NCBI GenBank assembly: GCA_002412925.1
Contig: DHVZ01000088.1
Span: 1 to 22,651 of the forward strand
Direction: 5' to 3'
DNA length: 22,651 bases
Origin: Anaerolineales bacterium UBA5195
Lineage (GTDB): Bacteria; Chloroflexota; Anaerolineae; Anaerolineales; Villigracilaceae
A program made the translations under genes and the position numbers. Below, piece by piece: positions 1 to 6,240 of this stretch (positions are counted from its first letter, which is position 1; the number at the start of each line of letters is the position of its first letter). Under the pieces are notes generated by a model that was not told the DNA's origin, did not search any database, and saw nothing but the letters and a program-made list of their open reading frames with translations.

Positions 1-33
1 ATCCTTTTTTCGCCAGAGTCCAGTACCGAATCC

Positions 34-72
34 CGGAAAAGAAAAGCCCCCGGTCATCTGACCGAGGGCTTG
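34..72 (-). terminator. Rho-independent terminator of the his-type attenuator
   Basis: Minus-strand RNA folds positions 71-59 against 56-44, giving about 12 pairs with one mismatch and a very short loop, followed by a U-rich run (CTTTTCTTTTCC, about 45-34). There is no T run on the plus side, so it acts on minus-strand transcription. It lies between the leader peptide and the left edge, and its 5' arm can pair instead with the end of the leader ORF (see the antiterminator entry). Confidence 0.75.
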
Positions 73-160
73 GGGTATGTGTGTGGTTAGTTCTGATAAA
101 CGAAACTAACCCGCTCTCAGGTCAGGCAGGGGGCACATCAGGTGATGATGGTGCAGAGCG
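58..160 (-). promoter_or_regulatory. Competing attenuator/antiterminator helices
   Basis: Three alternative helices can be drawn in minus-strand RNA. Segment 1 (CGCTCT, 160-155) pairs with segment 2 (AGAGCG, 117-112). The overlapping segment CTGACCTGAG (125-116) pairs with CTCGGTCAG (66-58), the 5' arm of the terminator, over 9 bp with one bulged U. Positions 111-104 pair with 92-85 as an 8-bp hairpin across the leader stop codon. A ribosome stalled at the His codons (153-142) would cover segment 1, free segment 2 and so block the terminator. This is the standard attenuation switch. Confidence 0.6.
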
Positions 161-174
161 CAAGTCAGTTTCAT
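106..174 (-). CDS. Histidine-rich leader peptide (attenuator peptide)
   Basis: This 22-codon ORF starts at ATG (174-172) and ends with TAG (108-106). Codons 8-11 are four consecutive His codons (CAC CAT CAT CAC, 153-142), and Leu is frequent around them. Its position, just after a 17-bp-spaced promoter and just before a terminator hairpin, is that of the leader peptides of amino-acid biosynthetic operons; the enterobacterial his leader carries seven His in a row. By that model, scarcity of charged tRNA-His would stall the ribosome at these codons and let transcription continue into a gene beyond the left edge. No Shine-Dalgarno is visible, but the predicted start of transcription is about 4 bases upstream. 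The structured gene is outside the window, so the his assignment is inferred from the codons alone. Confidence 0.7.
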   Translation of the reverse strand: MKLTCALHHHHLMCPLPDLRAG

Positions 175-184
175 AATGGGCGTG

Positions 185-213
185 ATTTTACACATAGTTG
201 AGGTATTCGTCAA
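185..213 (-). promoter_or_regulatory. Sigma70-type promoter of the histidine leader
   Basis: Read on the minus strand, TTGACG (213-208) is followed after exactly 17 bases by TAAAAT (190-185). Both are close to the housekeeping consensus. The expected transcription start (about 178) lies only a few bases before the leader-peptide ATG at 174, so the leader mRNA would be almost leaderless; no Shine-Dalgarno is visible. The promoter sits directly downstream of the phoU stop and points to the left edge of the window. Confidence 0.65.
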
Positions 214-240
214 CCATTGAGAACAACGAATTTTTGAACG

Positions 241-909
241 CTAACCGTCTTTCAAGGTGCCGATTTCAAATAGCTCACCAGTGACAATGAAAATTGTCCG
301 TTCGCAGATGTTAGTCACACGGTCGGCGAAACGCTCGAGGTTGTGGGCCACCCACAAGAGCCAGTTGGCGCGTTCAATATTTTTGGGATCAGCCATGATG
401 TAAGTCATCAATTCGCGATAAACCTGGATGTAGAGTTCATCGACCAGATCGTCTTCCTGCGGGATGACACGGGCAATCTCGACATCTTCGTTCACAAAGG
501 CTGACAGGGCGCGGTGAAGCATACTTACCCCAATTTCAGCCATGCGCGGAATATCGACGAGGGGTTTGAGCAGGGCTTCATTGCCCATGCGCACATTGAT
601 AACCCCAATCCCTTTGGCATAATCGCCCATGCGCTCCAATTCACTGATCACTTCTAGAATGGAAGCCAGCACGCGCAGATCGCGCGCCATGGGCTGCTGG
701 GTGGCAATGATAACCATGACTTCATTTTCAAGGTGGAAGCGTTTCTCATTGACTACATTGTCCCTTTGGACAATTTCGCGCGAGGCTTCGACATCCCGCT
801 TTTTCAGAGCGGCTACTGAATCCAACAGGGATTGCTCGACCATGCTGCCCATCAGAATGATTTCGTCTCTAAGGTGCTGGATTTCGTGCTCAAAAGTTTT
901 TCTTAACAT
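241..909 (-). CDS. phoU: PhoU phosphate-signalling protein (copy 1)
   Basis: This 222-aa protein has the usual length and two-repeat helical layout of PhoU. Each repeat carries the acidic metal-binding signature: LERMGDYAKG around residues 90-100 and NLERFADRVTNICE around 190-203. PhoU is a peripheral cytoplasmic protein that binds the Pst transporter and the PhoR-type kinase; it turns phosphate signalling off when phosphate is plentiful and restrains Pst uptake. It is the last gene of Pst operon 1, 36 bases after pstB1, with a good ribosome site (GAGGTG) before the ATG. A paralogue at 6241-6918 is very similar, including the identical block from QQPMARDLRV onward. The intrinsic terminator further downstream belongs to the his-type leader. 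Confidence 0.95.
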   Translation of the reverse strand: MLRKTFEHEIQHLRDEIILMGSMVEQSLLDSVAALKKRDVEASREIVQRDNVVNEKRFHLENEVMVIIATQQPMARDLRVLASILEVISELERMGDYAKGIGVINVRMGNEALLKPLVDIPRMAEIGVSMLHRALSAFVNEDVEIARVIPQEDDLVDELYIQVYRELMTYIMADPKNIERANWLLWVAHNLERFADRVTNICERTIFIVTGELFEIGTLKDG

Positions 910-945
910 AGTTCACCTCATACCTTTTTCATTATATGTCCAACT

Positions 946-1701
946 TTACCCGAATCTACCGGTAACGTAATCTTCCGTGCGTTTGTCAGACGGGGTGGTG
1001 AAAAGTGAGCTGCCTTCGCCGTATTCCACCAGTTCGCCTTGCAGGAAAAACGCGGCGAAATCTGCCGTCCGCGCCGCCTGTTGGACGGAATGTGGCACCA
1101 GGATGATGGTGTAATTCTTTTTAAGCTCCTGCAAGGAAGCTTCCACTTTGGCGGTCGAGATGGGGTCCAGGCCGCTGGTCGGTTCGTCGAGCAGGATGAC
1201 TTCAGGCTCCAGTGCCAGGGAGCGCGCCACGCACAAACGCTGCTGCTGGCCACCTGAAAGCGCAATTGCCGGGTCATCGAGCCGGTCTTTGACTTCGTCC
1301 CACAAAGCGGCTTGCTTCAAGGAGCGTTCAATGGCCTCATCCAGCTTCGAGCGGCGTTTCTCGCCCATCACTTCCAACCCGTAGGTTAAGTTTCCGCGAA
1401 TAGACAGGGGCAGCACTACCGGGCGGGCAAAGACCATCCCGACTTTGCGGCGCAGGGCGATGACATCCGTTTTGGGGTCAAGGATGTTTTCCCCGTCGAG
1501 CAGGATGCGTCCGGAAGAAGTCTTGATTTCTGCCAGATCGTTCAAGCGGTTGAGACAACGCAGCAGCGATGATTTGCCGCCACCTGCCGGGCCGAACAAA
1601 ACCGTGATGGCCTTTTCGGCAATGTCCATGCTGATATTTCGCAGGGATTCAGTGCCATCGGCGTATTGGAGGCTGAGGGATTCGATGATGATTTTGTTCA
1701 T
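946..1701 (-). CDS. pstB: PstB-like phosphate ABC ATPase with a divergent Q-loop
   Basis: This 251-aa ABC ATPase would drive the PstC1/PstA1 channel from the cytoplasm. Visible motifs are a Walker A of unusual form (GPAGGGKSS, 37-45, instead of GPSGCGKST), signature LSGGQQQR (148-155), Walker B VILLDEP (168-174) and an H-loop His at 204 (VPHSVQQAAR instead of the usual VTHNMQQAAR). The Q-loop reads MVFARPVVLPLS where PstB normally has MVFQKPNPFP, so the Gln that contacts metal and the transmembrane coupling helix is Ala92. It ends in the PstB-like tail EDYVTGRFG. It lies between phoU1 and a four-helix-bundle cassette whose left repeat ends about 12 bases before this ATG; the Shine-Dalgarno is weak. 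Coupling to transport may be altered. Confidence 0.9.
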   Translation of the reverse strand: MNKIIIESLSLQYADGTESLRNISMDIAEKAITVLFGPAGGGKSSLLRCLNRLNDLAEIKTSSGRILLDGENILDPKTDVIALRRKVGMVFARPVVLPLSIRGNLTYGLEVMGEKRRSKLDEAIERSLKQAALWDEVKDRLDDPAIALSGGQQQRLCVARSLALEPEVILLDEPTSGLDPISTAKVEASLQELKKNYTIILVPHSVQQAARTADFAAFFLQGELVEYGEGSSLFTTPSDKRTEDYVTGRFG

Positions 1702-1712
1702 AAGCTCTGCTG

Positions 1713-1736
1713 ACCATGAACGATGAACGATGGACC
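1713..1736. repeat. Left 24-bp repeat flanking the four-helix-bundle cassette
   Basis: This stretch is built from ACCATGAACGATGAACGA-like units and matches positions 2191-2214 in direct orientation at 21 of 24 bases. The two copies bracket the four-helix-bundle gene inserted between pstA1 and pstB1. Confidence 0.6.
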
Positions 1737-1743
1737 GTGGTGA

Positions 1744-2157
1744 TTAGATTTCATCGTTTTCTATCAGATAGTCTGGTTGATTTTCGCCAACCTGGTGAGA
1801 CGATACAAGGGATTTGCGGAAAGCCTGTAGTTGGCGGGCGAGTTCCTGGGATTTTCGATAGGCTTCGCGTAGGTCGGTTTTGTCTGAAAGATAATTCCGG
1901 CGGTCAATCAAGTGCTGGCAAGCCACTGTTTCTATTAGCGAACGGATTGCCATCCCCAAAAAACGCGCTTGTTCTGGATCGGTCTGGCCGGTTGAACCTT
2001 CGGCAATGTTTAAGGAAATCGATGTCGCGGCGCGGATAATTTGTGATTTGAGATTGTATTCCTCGTTGCGCGGAAGTTTTTCAGCCAATGTGTAAATCAA
2101 ATCCACATATTCGATGGAAAGTTGCCAGACTTCCAGTTTTTCGAATTTGTAGGACAT
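1744..2157 (-). CDS. Four-helix-bundle protein (23S rRNA intervening-sequence / S23 family)
   Basis: This 137-aa protein has the hallmark pattern of the four-helix-bundle family originally found in 23S rRNA intervening sequences: an N-terminal FEKLEVWQLS (x-L-x-V-W-Q), then LPRNEEYNLKSQIIRAATSI, SLNIAEGS and FLGMAIRSLIE. Members are small helical proteins of uncertain role; some are relatives of the Avd accessory protein of diversity-generating retroelements. It has its own ribosome site (CGGAG) before the ATG. It interrupts the usual pstA-pstB order on the same strand and is bracketed by near-identical 24-bp repeats, which suggests a small mobile cassette. Nothing suggests a phosphate-transport role. 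No reverse transcriptase or template repeat is seen nearby. Confidence 0.85.
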   Translation of the reverse strand: MSYKFEKLEVWQLSIEYVDLIYTLAEKLPRNEEYNLKSQIIRAATSISLNIAEGSTGQTDPEQARFLGMAIRSLIETVACQHLIDRRNYLSDKTDLREAYRKSQELARQLQAFRKSLVSSHQVGENQPDYLIENDEI

Positions 2158-2190
2158 GATACTCCGGGAATTGGATCGACAGAATGATAA

Positions 2191-2245
2191 ACCATGAACG
2201 ACGAACCATGAACCATTTGTGGTCTATCGTTTATGGTTCGCGGTT
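2191..2245. repeat. Right repeat and imperfect dyad of the four-helix-bundle cassette
   Basis: Positions 2191-2214 repeat 1713-1736 at 21 of 24 bases. Immediately after, about 2219-2245 forms an imperfect inverted copy of the same ACCATGAAC-type motif (roughly 19 of 26 bases pair). The dyad ends about 9 bases from the pstA1 stop codon, so the cassette boundary lies very close to the transporter gene without damaging it. Confidence 0.55.
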
Positions 2246-2253
2246 CAAAAGAA

Positions 2254-3117
2254 TCACCATTGCCGCTTGGCTCTCGCTCTCGAACGGATGACTGTCGCAA
2301 TGACATTCATGCCCAGCACGAAAACGATCAGCACCAGCGCCGTTCCGTACTGGATCTGGAAGGGCATTTCGGGAACCTGGGTCGAGATGACGAACAGGTG
2401 ATAAGGCAGGGCCATGGTCGCATCGAAGACGGAATGCGGCAGCCGGGGCAGGAAAAATGCGGCGCCGGTAAACAGGATCGGGGCGGTTTCTCCGGCGGCC
2501 CGTTCCAGGCCGAGGATGACGCCCGTGATAATACCGGGCAAGGCTTCGGGGAGCACGATCCGGCGGATGGTTTGCCAGCGGGTGGCTCCCAGGGAGATCG
2601 AAACCGTGCGGAAGGATTGTGGCACGGCGCGCAGGGCTTCTTCCGCCGTCGAAATGATGACCGGCAGGGTCATGATCGAAAGCGTCAGCGAAGCCGAGAG
2701 GATACTGGTTCCAAATTTAAGAAAGAGCACGAACAGGCCCAGGCCGAACAGCCCGTAGACAACCGAAGGGATGCCCGACAGGTTGATAATGGCGATGCGA
2801 ATGATGCGCGTCAGCCAGTTATCAGAAGCATATTCCGAAAGGTAGATGGCCGCCGCCACCCCGAGCGGGACCGAGAATACAGCGGTGCCGAGGGTCAGGT
2901 AGAACGTGCCGACGATGGCGGGCATGATCCCACCCTGGCGCATTCCATCGTGTGGGAAGCCGGTCAGGAAGTTCCAGGAGATGGCCCCACCGCCCTGGAT
3001 GATGATATAAGCGAACACGGCGATGATCGGGATAACCGTCCCGGCGGCCATGATGGTCAGCAGGCCAAAGCCAAGTCGTTGGGTGGTGTTGCGATTAAGG
3101 GTAAATGATTTTTTCAT
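2254..3117 (-). CDS. pstA: Phosphate ABC transporter permease PstA (system 1)
   Basis: This 287-aa inner-membrane permease has about six hydrophobic segments. The ABC-permease coupling loop reads EEALRAVPQSF...ALGATRWQTI-type (here SLGATRWQTIRRIVLPEAL, about residues 170-195), followed by the PstA hallmark ERAAGETAPILFTG. Together with PstC1 it forms the phosphate channel, and PstB docks at the coupling loop. It follows pstC1 after 32 bases on the minus strand. Downstream, the normal pstB neighbour is displaced by the repeat-flanked four-helix-bundle gene. The ribosome site before ATG 3117 is weak, which fits translation coupled to pstC1. Confidence 0.95.
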   Translation of the reverse strand: MKKSFTLNRNTTQRLGFGLLTIMAAGTVIPIIAVFAYIIIQGGGAISWNFLTGFPHDGMRQGGIMPAIVGTFYLTLGTAVFSVPLGVAAAIYLSEYASDNWLTRIIRIAIINLSGIPSVVYGLFGLGLFVLFLKFGTSILSASLTLSIMTLPVIISTAEEALRAVPQSFRTVSISLGATRWQTIRRIVLPEALPGIITGVILGLERAAGETAPILFTGAAFFLPRLPHSVFDATMALPYHLFVISTQVPEMPFQIQYGTALVLIVFVLGMNVIATVIRSRARAKRQW

Positions 3118-3149
3118 AGCGGTTATTTTGCTTCGATTGTCTTGCGAGC

Positions 3150-4046
3150 TCAGGAGAGCACCTTTTCAGCCCGTTTTTGCGAGCGGAAGACCACCGTCGA
3201 GGCTGTGACGTTGACGATCAGCGAGATGATGAACAGAACCATACCGATAAAGAAGAGCGTATGGTAATGGACGCTGCCATTGGCGACCTCGCCCATTTCG
3301 GCGGCGATGGTGGCCGTCATGGTGCGGACGGGAGAAAACAGCGCTCCCAGGCTGGTGGCCAGCACCGGGGCGTTGCCGGTGACCATCATCACAGTCATGG
3401 TTTCGCCAATGGCTCGGCCAACCCCGAGCATGACTGCCGTCAAGACGCCGGAGCGCGCTGCGGGGAGCGTCACGCGCCAGATGGTTTGCCATTTGGTCGC
3501 GCCCAGCGCCCAGGCGCCCTCCCGGTAAGAGCGCGGGACAGAATCCAGCGCGTCTTCAGCAATTGAAACAACGGTCGGGATGGCGATACCGCCGAGCAAC
3601 AGGGAGCCGGTCAGCGCCGTCAGGCCGGTTGGTAGGTTCAGGAATTGGCGGATAAAGGGTGAAAGCACCAGGATGCCGAGGAAACCCAATACTACCGATG
3701 GCAGTCCACCGAGCATTTCAACCAGAGGTTTGAGGACCTCGCGCGCCCAGCGCGGGGCGATTTCCGAGATGAAAATCGCCGTTCCAATCCCGAAGGGGAC
3801 CGCCACCAATCCTGCGCCAAGCGTGACGATCAGTGAACCAGTCAGGAGCGGCAGGATACCAAAATAGTTCTCAATCGGATACCAGCGTATGGCAAATAAA
3901 TCACTGAGTTTGACCTCGGCCAGCGTGGGTAGTCCCTCGCGCAGTAGGAAATAAAAGATCAGCGTCACAAAGACAATTGCTGAGTAGCCAGAGGCTTTGA
4001 TCAGCCTGGTAATTACAAATTCGCGCCAGTTTAACTTGGATTCCAT
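3150..4046 (-). CDS. pstC: Phosphate ABC transporter permease PstC (system 1)
   Basis: This 298-aa inner-membrane permease pairs with PstA1. An N-terminal TM segment lies at about 18-36, a periplasmic loop (LSDLFAIRWYPIENYFG) follows, then the typical core IGTAIFISEIAP, the coupling loop AEDALDSVPRSYREGAWALG and GRAIGETMTVMMVTGN, the PstC counterpart of the PstA AGETAP motif. Length and order match the family. The ATG at 4046 has GGTGAG five bases upstream. It is separated from pstS1 by an 85-base gap holding a very strong hairpin (4069-4120), which may lower expression of the permeases relative to the binding protein. Confidence 0.95.
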   Translation of the reverse strand: MESKLNWREFVITRLIKASGYSAIVFVTLIFYFLLREGLPTLAEVKLSDLFAIRWYPIENYFGILPLLTGSLIVTLGAGLVAVPFGIGTAIFISEIAPRWAREVLKPLVEMLGGLPSVVLGFLGILVLSPFIRQFLNLPTGLTALTGSLLLGGIAIPTVVSIAEDALDSVPRSYREGAWALGATKWQTIWRVTLPAARSGVLTAVMLGVGRAIGETMTVMMVTGNAPVLATSLGALFSPVRTMTATIAAEMGEVANGSVHYHTLFFIGMVLFIISLIVNVTASTVVFRSQKRAEKVLS

Positions 4047-4068
4047 GAAAACTCACCATTATCGCGCG

Positions 4069-4120
4069 GGGCTTTGGATGTTTGGCGCGGGTCTCCAGAC
4101 CCGCGCCAAACATCCAGCCC
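4069..4120. repeat. Strong palindrome between pstS1 and pstC1 (REP-like or mRNA-processing hairpin)
   Basis: A perfect 19-bp stem joins 4076-4094 to 4097-4115 with only CC between. It is extended, after a two-base bulge, by GGGCT/AGCCC (4069-4073 with 4116-4120). No T run follows on the minus strand, so it is not a standard intrinsic terminator. Its position after pstS suggests protection of the pstS 3' end or partial blocking of readthrough to pstC. The near-perfect symmetry would also fit a dispersed palindromic repeat. Confidence 0.75.
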
Positions 4121-4131
4121 TGCCCCAAACC

Positions 4132-5013
4132 TTATTTTAAAATCGGCACGAAACCAAGCTCGGTAACAATTTGCTGGGCCTCGTCTGAGACAATCCAATC
4201 CAGGTAGTCTTTGATTGCGCCGGTTGCTTCCCCGGCAGTATACATATACAGATCGCGGGCAATCGCGTAGGATTTGTCGTTGACCGTTTCAGCCGACGGC
4301 AGAACGTACTCTTCACCAGCTTTTTCGGCGATGGCGATCATTTTCAAATCCTTGGGCACATAACCCAACCCGTCATAGCCGATGGCGTTGGGATTCTGGC
4401 GCACCTCGTTGATGATGCCTTCGGAGGATGGCAGCAGCAATGTGTTGGATGAGAAAAAAGTCTTGTTGTCCTTTTCCCCCAGCCGCAGGACTGTTTCGAG
4501 GAAGTAGACATGCGTCCCCGAGTTGGTCTCGCGCGACAGGCGCACAATGGGCCGGTCTTCGCCGCCCACTCCGCTCCAGTTGATGATTTTACCGCTATAA
4601 ATATCGGAGATTTGTTGGAGCGTCAGTTGGCTGACCGGGTTCTCTGGGTTGACGATGACGGCAATCGCATCCCGGGCGATGATGTGCTCAACAGGTTGGA
4701 TACCTTTCGACTCGGCTTCTTGCACTTCCTCAGCCTTGATCTTGCGCGAAGCGTTGGCAATGCCCACCGTGCCGTTGATTAGCGCAGCGATACCCGTTCC
4801 GCTTCCGCCACCGGTCACCGAAATGCGCGCGTCAGGGTGCTCAGCCTGGTATTCTTCCGCCCAGGCCAACGCCAGGTTGACGATGGTGTCGGAGCCTTTA
4901 TTCTCAATATATGCGCCAGCCGCATTTTGGGAAGATTGGGTGGAGTTCGAATTGCCGCAGGCGGTGATTAAAAAGGATATAAGGAACAGCAGGGGGAAAA
5001 GGGCGCGTTTCAT
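4132..5013 (-). CDS. pstS: Phosphate-binding lipoprotein PstS (system 1)
   Basis: This 293-aa extracytoplasmic binding protein has a lipoprotein signal peptide ending in LITAC, with Cys19 as the lipid anchor. Phosphate-binding loops are visible: ENKGSDTIV (about 37-45), TGGGSGTGIAAL (about 67-78), NASR (about 87-90) and RETNSGTHVYF (about 160-170). It hands phosphate to PstC1/PstA1. It is the first gene of operon 1. A perfect TATAAT lies only eight bases upstream of the ATG and there is no Shine-Dalgarno, so the transcript may be leaderless. It differs clearly in sequence and binding-loop style from the double-domain PstS of system 2. Confidence 0.95.
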   Translation of the reverse strand: MKRALFPLLFLISFLITACGNSNSTQSSQNAAGAYIENKGSDTIVNLALAWAEEYQAEHPDARISVTGGGSGTGIAALINGTVGIANASRKIKAEEVQEAESKGIQPVEHIIARDAIAVIVNPENPVSQLTLQQISDIYSGKIINWSGVGGEDRPIVRLSRETNSGTHVYFLETVLRLGEKDNKTFFSSNTLLLPSSEGIINEVRQNPNAIGYDGLGYVPKDLKMIAIAEKAGEEYVLPSAETVNDKSYAIARDLYMYTAGEATGAIKDYLDWIVSDEAQQIVTELGFVPILK

Positions 5014-5083
5014 CGGGGCGAATTATATCGTAACGTACGACTTATCGGTTATGAGCGGCTTAAACTGATGTAAAATTCACCCC
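5014..5083. promoter_or_regulatory. Divergent pstS1/pstB2 promoter region with PhoP-box-like repeats
   Basis: This 70-bp gap serves two divergent genes. On the minus strand TATAAT (5027-5022) precedes the pstS1 ATG by eight bases; on the plus strand TAAAAT (5071-5076) precedes the pstB2 ATG by seven. Neither start has a Shine-Dalgarno, so both mRNAs may be leaderless. TTATGA (5049), TTAAAC (5060) and TAAAAT (5071) recur every 11 bp, resembling the TTAACA-type direct repeats bound by PhoP of Gram-positive bacteria. This would fit induction by low phosphate, but the match is loose. The -35 elements are poor, as expected for an activated promoter. Confidence 0.45.
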
Positions 5084-5848
5084 ATGACTGAACCCATCAT
5101 TTTCTCTATCCATGATCTTGATTTTTATTACGGGAAGTCTTTGGCGCTTTCCAAGATCAACATGAAAATTGAGCCGAAAAAGGTGACCGCCCTGATTGGC
5201 CCCTCTGGCTGTGGAAAATCCACCTTTTTGCGCTGTCTGAACCGCATGAATGACACCATTGCCGGGGCGCGGGTGGAAGGCGAAATTTTATTGGAAGGCA
5301 GCAATATCTACGCCCCAGAGGTGGATGTGGTTGACCTGCGCCAACGCGTGGGGATGGTCTTTCAAAAGCCTAACCCGTTTCCGCAGCCTATTTACGATAA
5401 TGTCGCCTTCGGCCCGAGGGTTCTTGGAACAACCACCAACAAAACGGACTTGGATGAAGTGGTGGAAACCAGCCTGAAAGCGGCCGCCCTGTGGGAGGAT
5501 GTCAAAGACAAATTACATACCGACGCTCTCAGCCTCGCGCTTGGTCAGCAGCAGCGACTGTGCATCGCCCGCGTCCTGGCAACCAGGCCAGAAGTCATCC
5601 TGATGGACGAATCCACCTCGGCCCTCGACCCGATTGCCACATTGCGTATCGAGGAATTGATCGCTGAACTCAAGCAGGATTACACCATCGTGATTGTCAC
5701 CCACAATATGCAGCAGGCTGCGCGCGTTTCAGATTCCACCGGCTTGTTCTGGCTCGGTGAACTGGTCGAGTTTTCGCCCACGACCGAGATTTTTACCCGC
5801 CCGAAGGAAGAATTGACCGAGTCGTATATCACCGGGAAGCTGGGATAA
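5084..5848 (+). CDS. pstB: Stand-alone PstB-like ATPase with a degenerate signature motif
   Basis: This 254-aa PstB homologue has canonical Walker A (GPSGCGKST, 39-47), Q-loop (MVFQKPNPFP, Gln94) and H-loop (VTHNMQQAAR, His207). The ABC signature LSGGQQQR is replaced by LALGQQQR (151-158), losing the conserved Ser and first Gly that contact the ATP gamma-phosphate of the partner subunit. Walker B continues as MDESTSALDP instead of DEP. It is transcribed divergently from pstS1, away from both operons, with no permease partner of its own; the next gene is a small membrane protein. It might form mixed dimers with another PstB or be a decaying copy. The frame is intact and all other motifs are preserved. 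Confidence 0.9.
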   Translation: MTEPIIFSIHDLDFYYGKSLALSKINMKIEPKKVTALIGPSGCGKSTFLRCLNRMNDTIAGARVEGEILLEGSNIYAPEVDVVDLRQRVGMVFQKPNPFPQPIYDNVAFGPRVLGTTTNKTDLDEVVETSLKAAALWEDVKDKLHTDALSLALGQQQRLCIARVLATRPEVILMDESTSALDPIATLRIEELIAELKQDYTIVIVTHNMQQAARVSDSTGLFWLGELVEFSPTTEIFTRPKEELTESYITGKLG

Positions 5849-5928
5849 ACAACCAGATAAAAAGCTGCTCAAATCCCAAAGTGCGCCACTTTTCGCGGAA
5901 AATCTTGACGCCTCTTATAAAAATGGGC

Positions 5929-5956
5929 TTGCATTATTTTCTGAAAGTTGTATAAC
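5929..5956 (+). promoter_or_regulatory. Likely promoter of the small membrane protein gene
   Basis: TTGCAT (5929-5934) and TATAAC (5951-5956) are separated by 16 bases. They lie 46 bases before the Shine-Dalgarno-supported start at 6003, which suggests that the small gene is transcribed independently of pstB2. Confidence 0.45.
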
Positions 5957-6002
5957 TTAGATGGGAAAACCGTCCCAAACTCATTCCATCAAAGGAGTTA
6001 TC

Positions 6003-6176
6003 ATGAAATTCAATCCGCCCAAAAAGATTACCTTCTGGATCACCGTTGTCCTGGCCGCTCTTGGCCTCATAGGATTCTTCGTGACATCAATTCCATTGAT
6101 TAGTGCCTATTATTTCTGGTTCTTGCTGGCTGGCTATGTCGTCCTGGCCGTCAGCCTGTTTGTGAAAGGAATGTAA
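6003..6176 (+). CDS. Small two-TM membrane protein of unknown function
   Basis: This 57-aa protein starts at ATG 6003, chosen because AAGGAG lies about five bases upstream; an earlier in-frame ATG at 5961 has no ribosome site. After a basic N-terminus (MKFNPPKK) come two hydrophobic segments, about residues 9-27 and 34-53, joined by a short polar turn and ending in VKGM. It is therefore probably a helical hairpin in the cytoplasmic membrane. It has its own promoter-like sequence and is closed by a strong bidirectional terminator. I do not recognise the family. Its place between two Pst loci suggests, but does not show, a link with phosphate uptake. Confidence 0.75.
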   Translation: MKFNPPKKITFWITVVLAALGLIGFFVTSIPLISAYYFWFLLAGYVVLAVSLFVKGM

Positions 6177-6182
6177 TTCGTC

Positions 6183-6230
6183 CACGCACAAAAAAACGAG
6201 CGCCTCCCGGCGCTCGTTTTTTTGTGCGTG
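6183..6230. terminator. Bidirectional rho-independent terminator
   Basis: A perfect 22-bp stem (6183-6204 with 6209-6230) encloses the loop TCCC. The GC-rich top (CGAGCGCC) is flanked by seven A on the left and seven T on the right, so it works in both directions. It separates the convergent small membrane gene (plus) and phoU2, the end of Pst operon 2 (minus). Confidence 0.9.
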
Positions 6231-6240
6231 TTAACCGCGC

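Noticed and set aside
1744..2157. Diversity-generating retroelement suggested by the Avd-like four-helix-bundle protein
   Set aside because: No reverse transcriptase, template repeat or variable repeat is seen around it.
1713..2245. CRISPR-like array from the recurring ACCATGAAC units
   Set aside because: Too few units, irregular spacing and no unique spacers; it fits cassette-flanking repeats better.
2233..3108. Long plus-strand open frame of 291 codons opposite pstA1
   Set aside because: It is the antisense shadow of pstA1: strongly Asp/Arg/Gly-rich composition, no ribosome site, and the minus-strand frame encodes a clear permease.
5878..5892. Small hairpin AAAGTG-CGC-CACTTT after pstB2 as a terminator
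   Set aside because: Only six pairs, a three-base loop and no clear T run; too weak to call.
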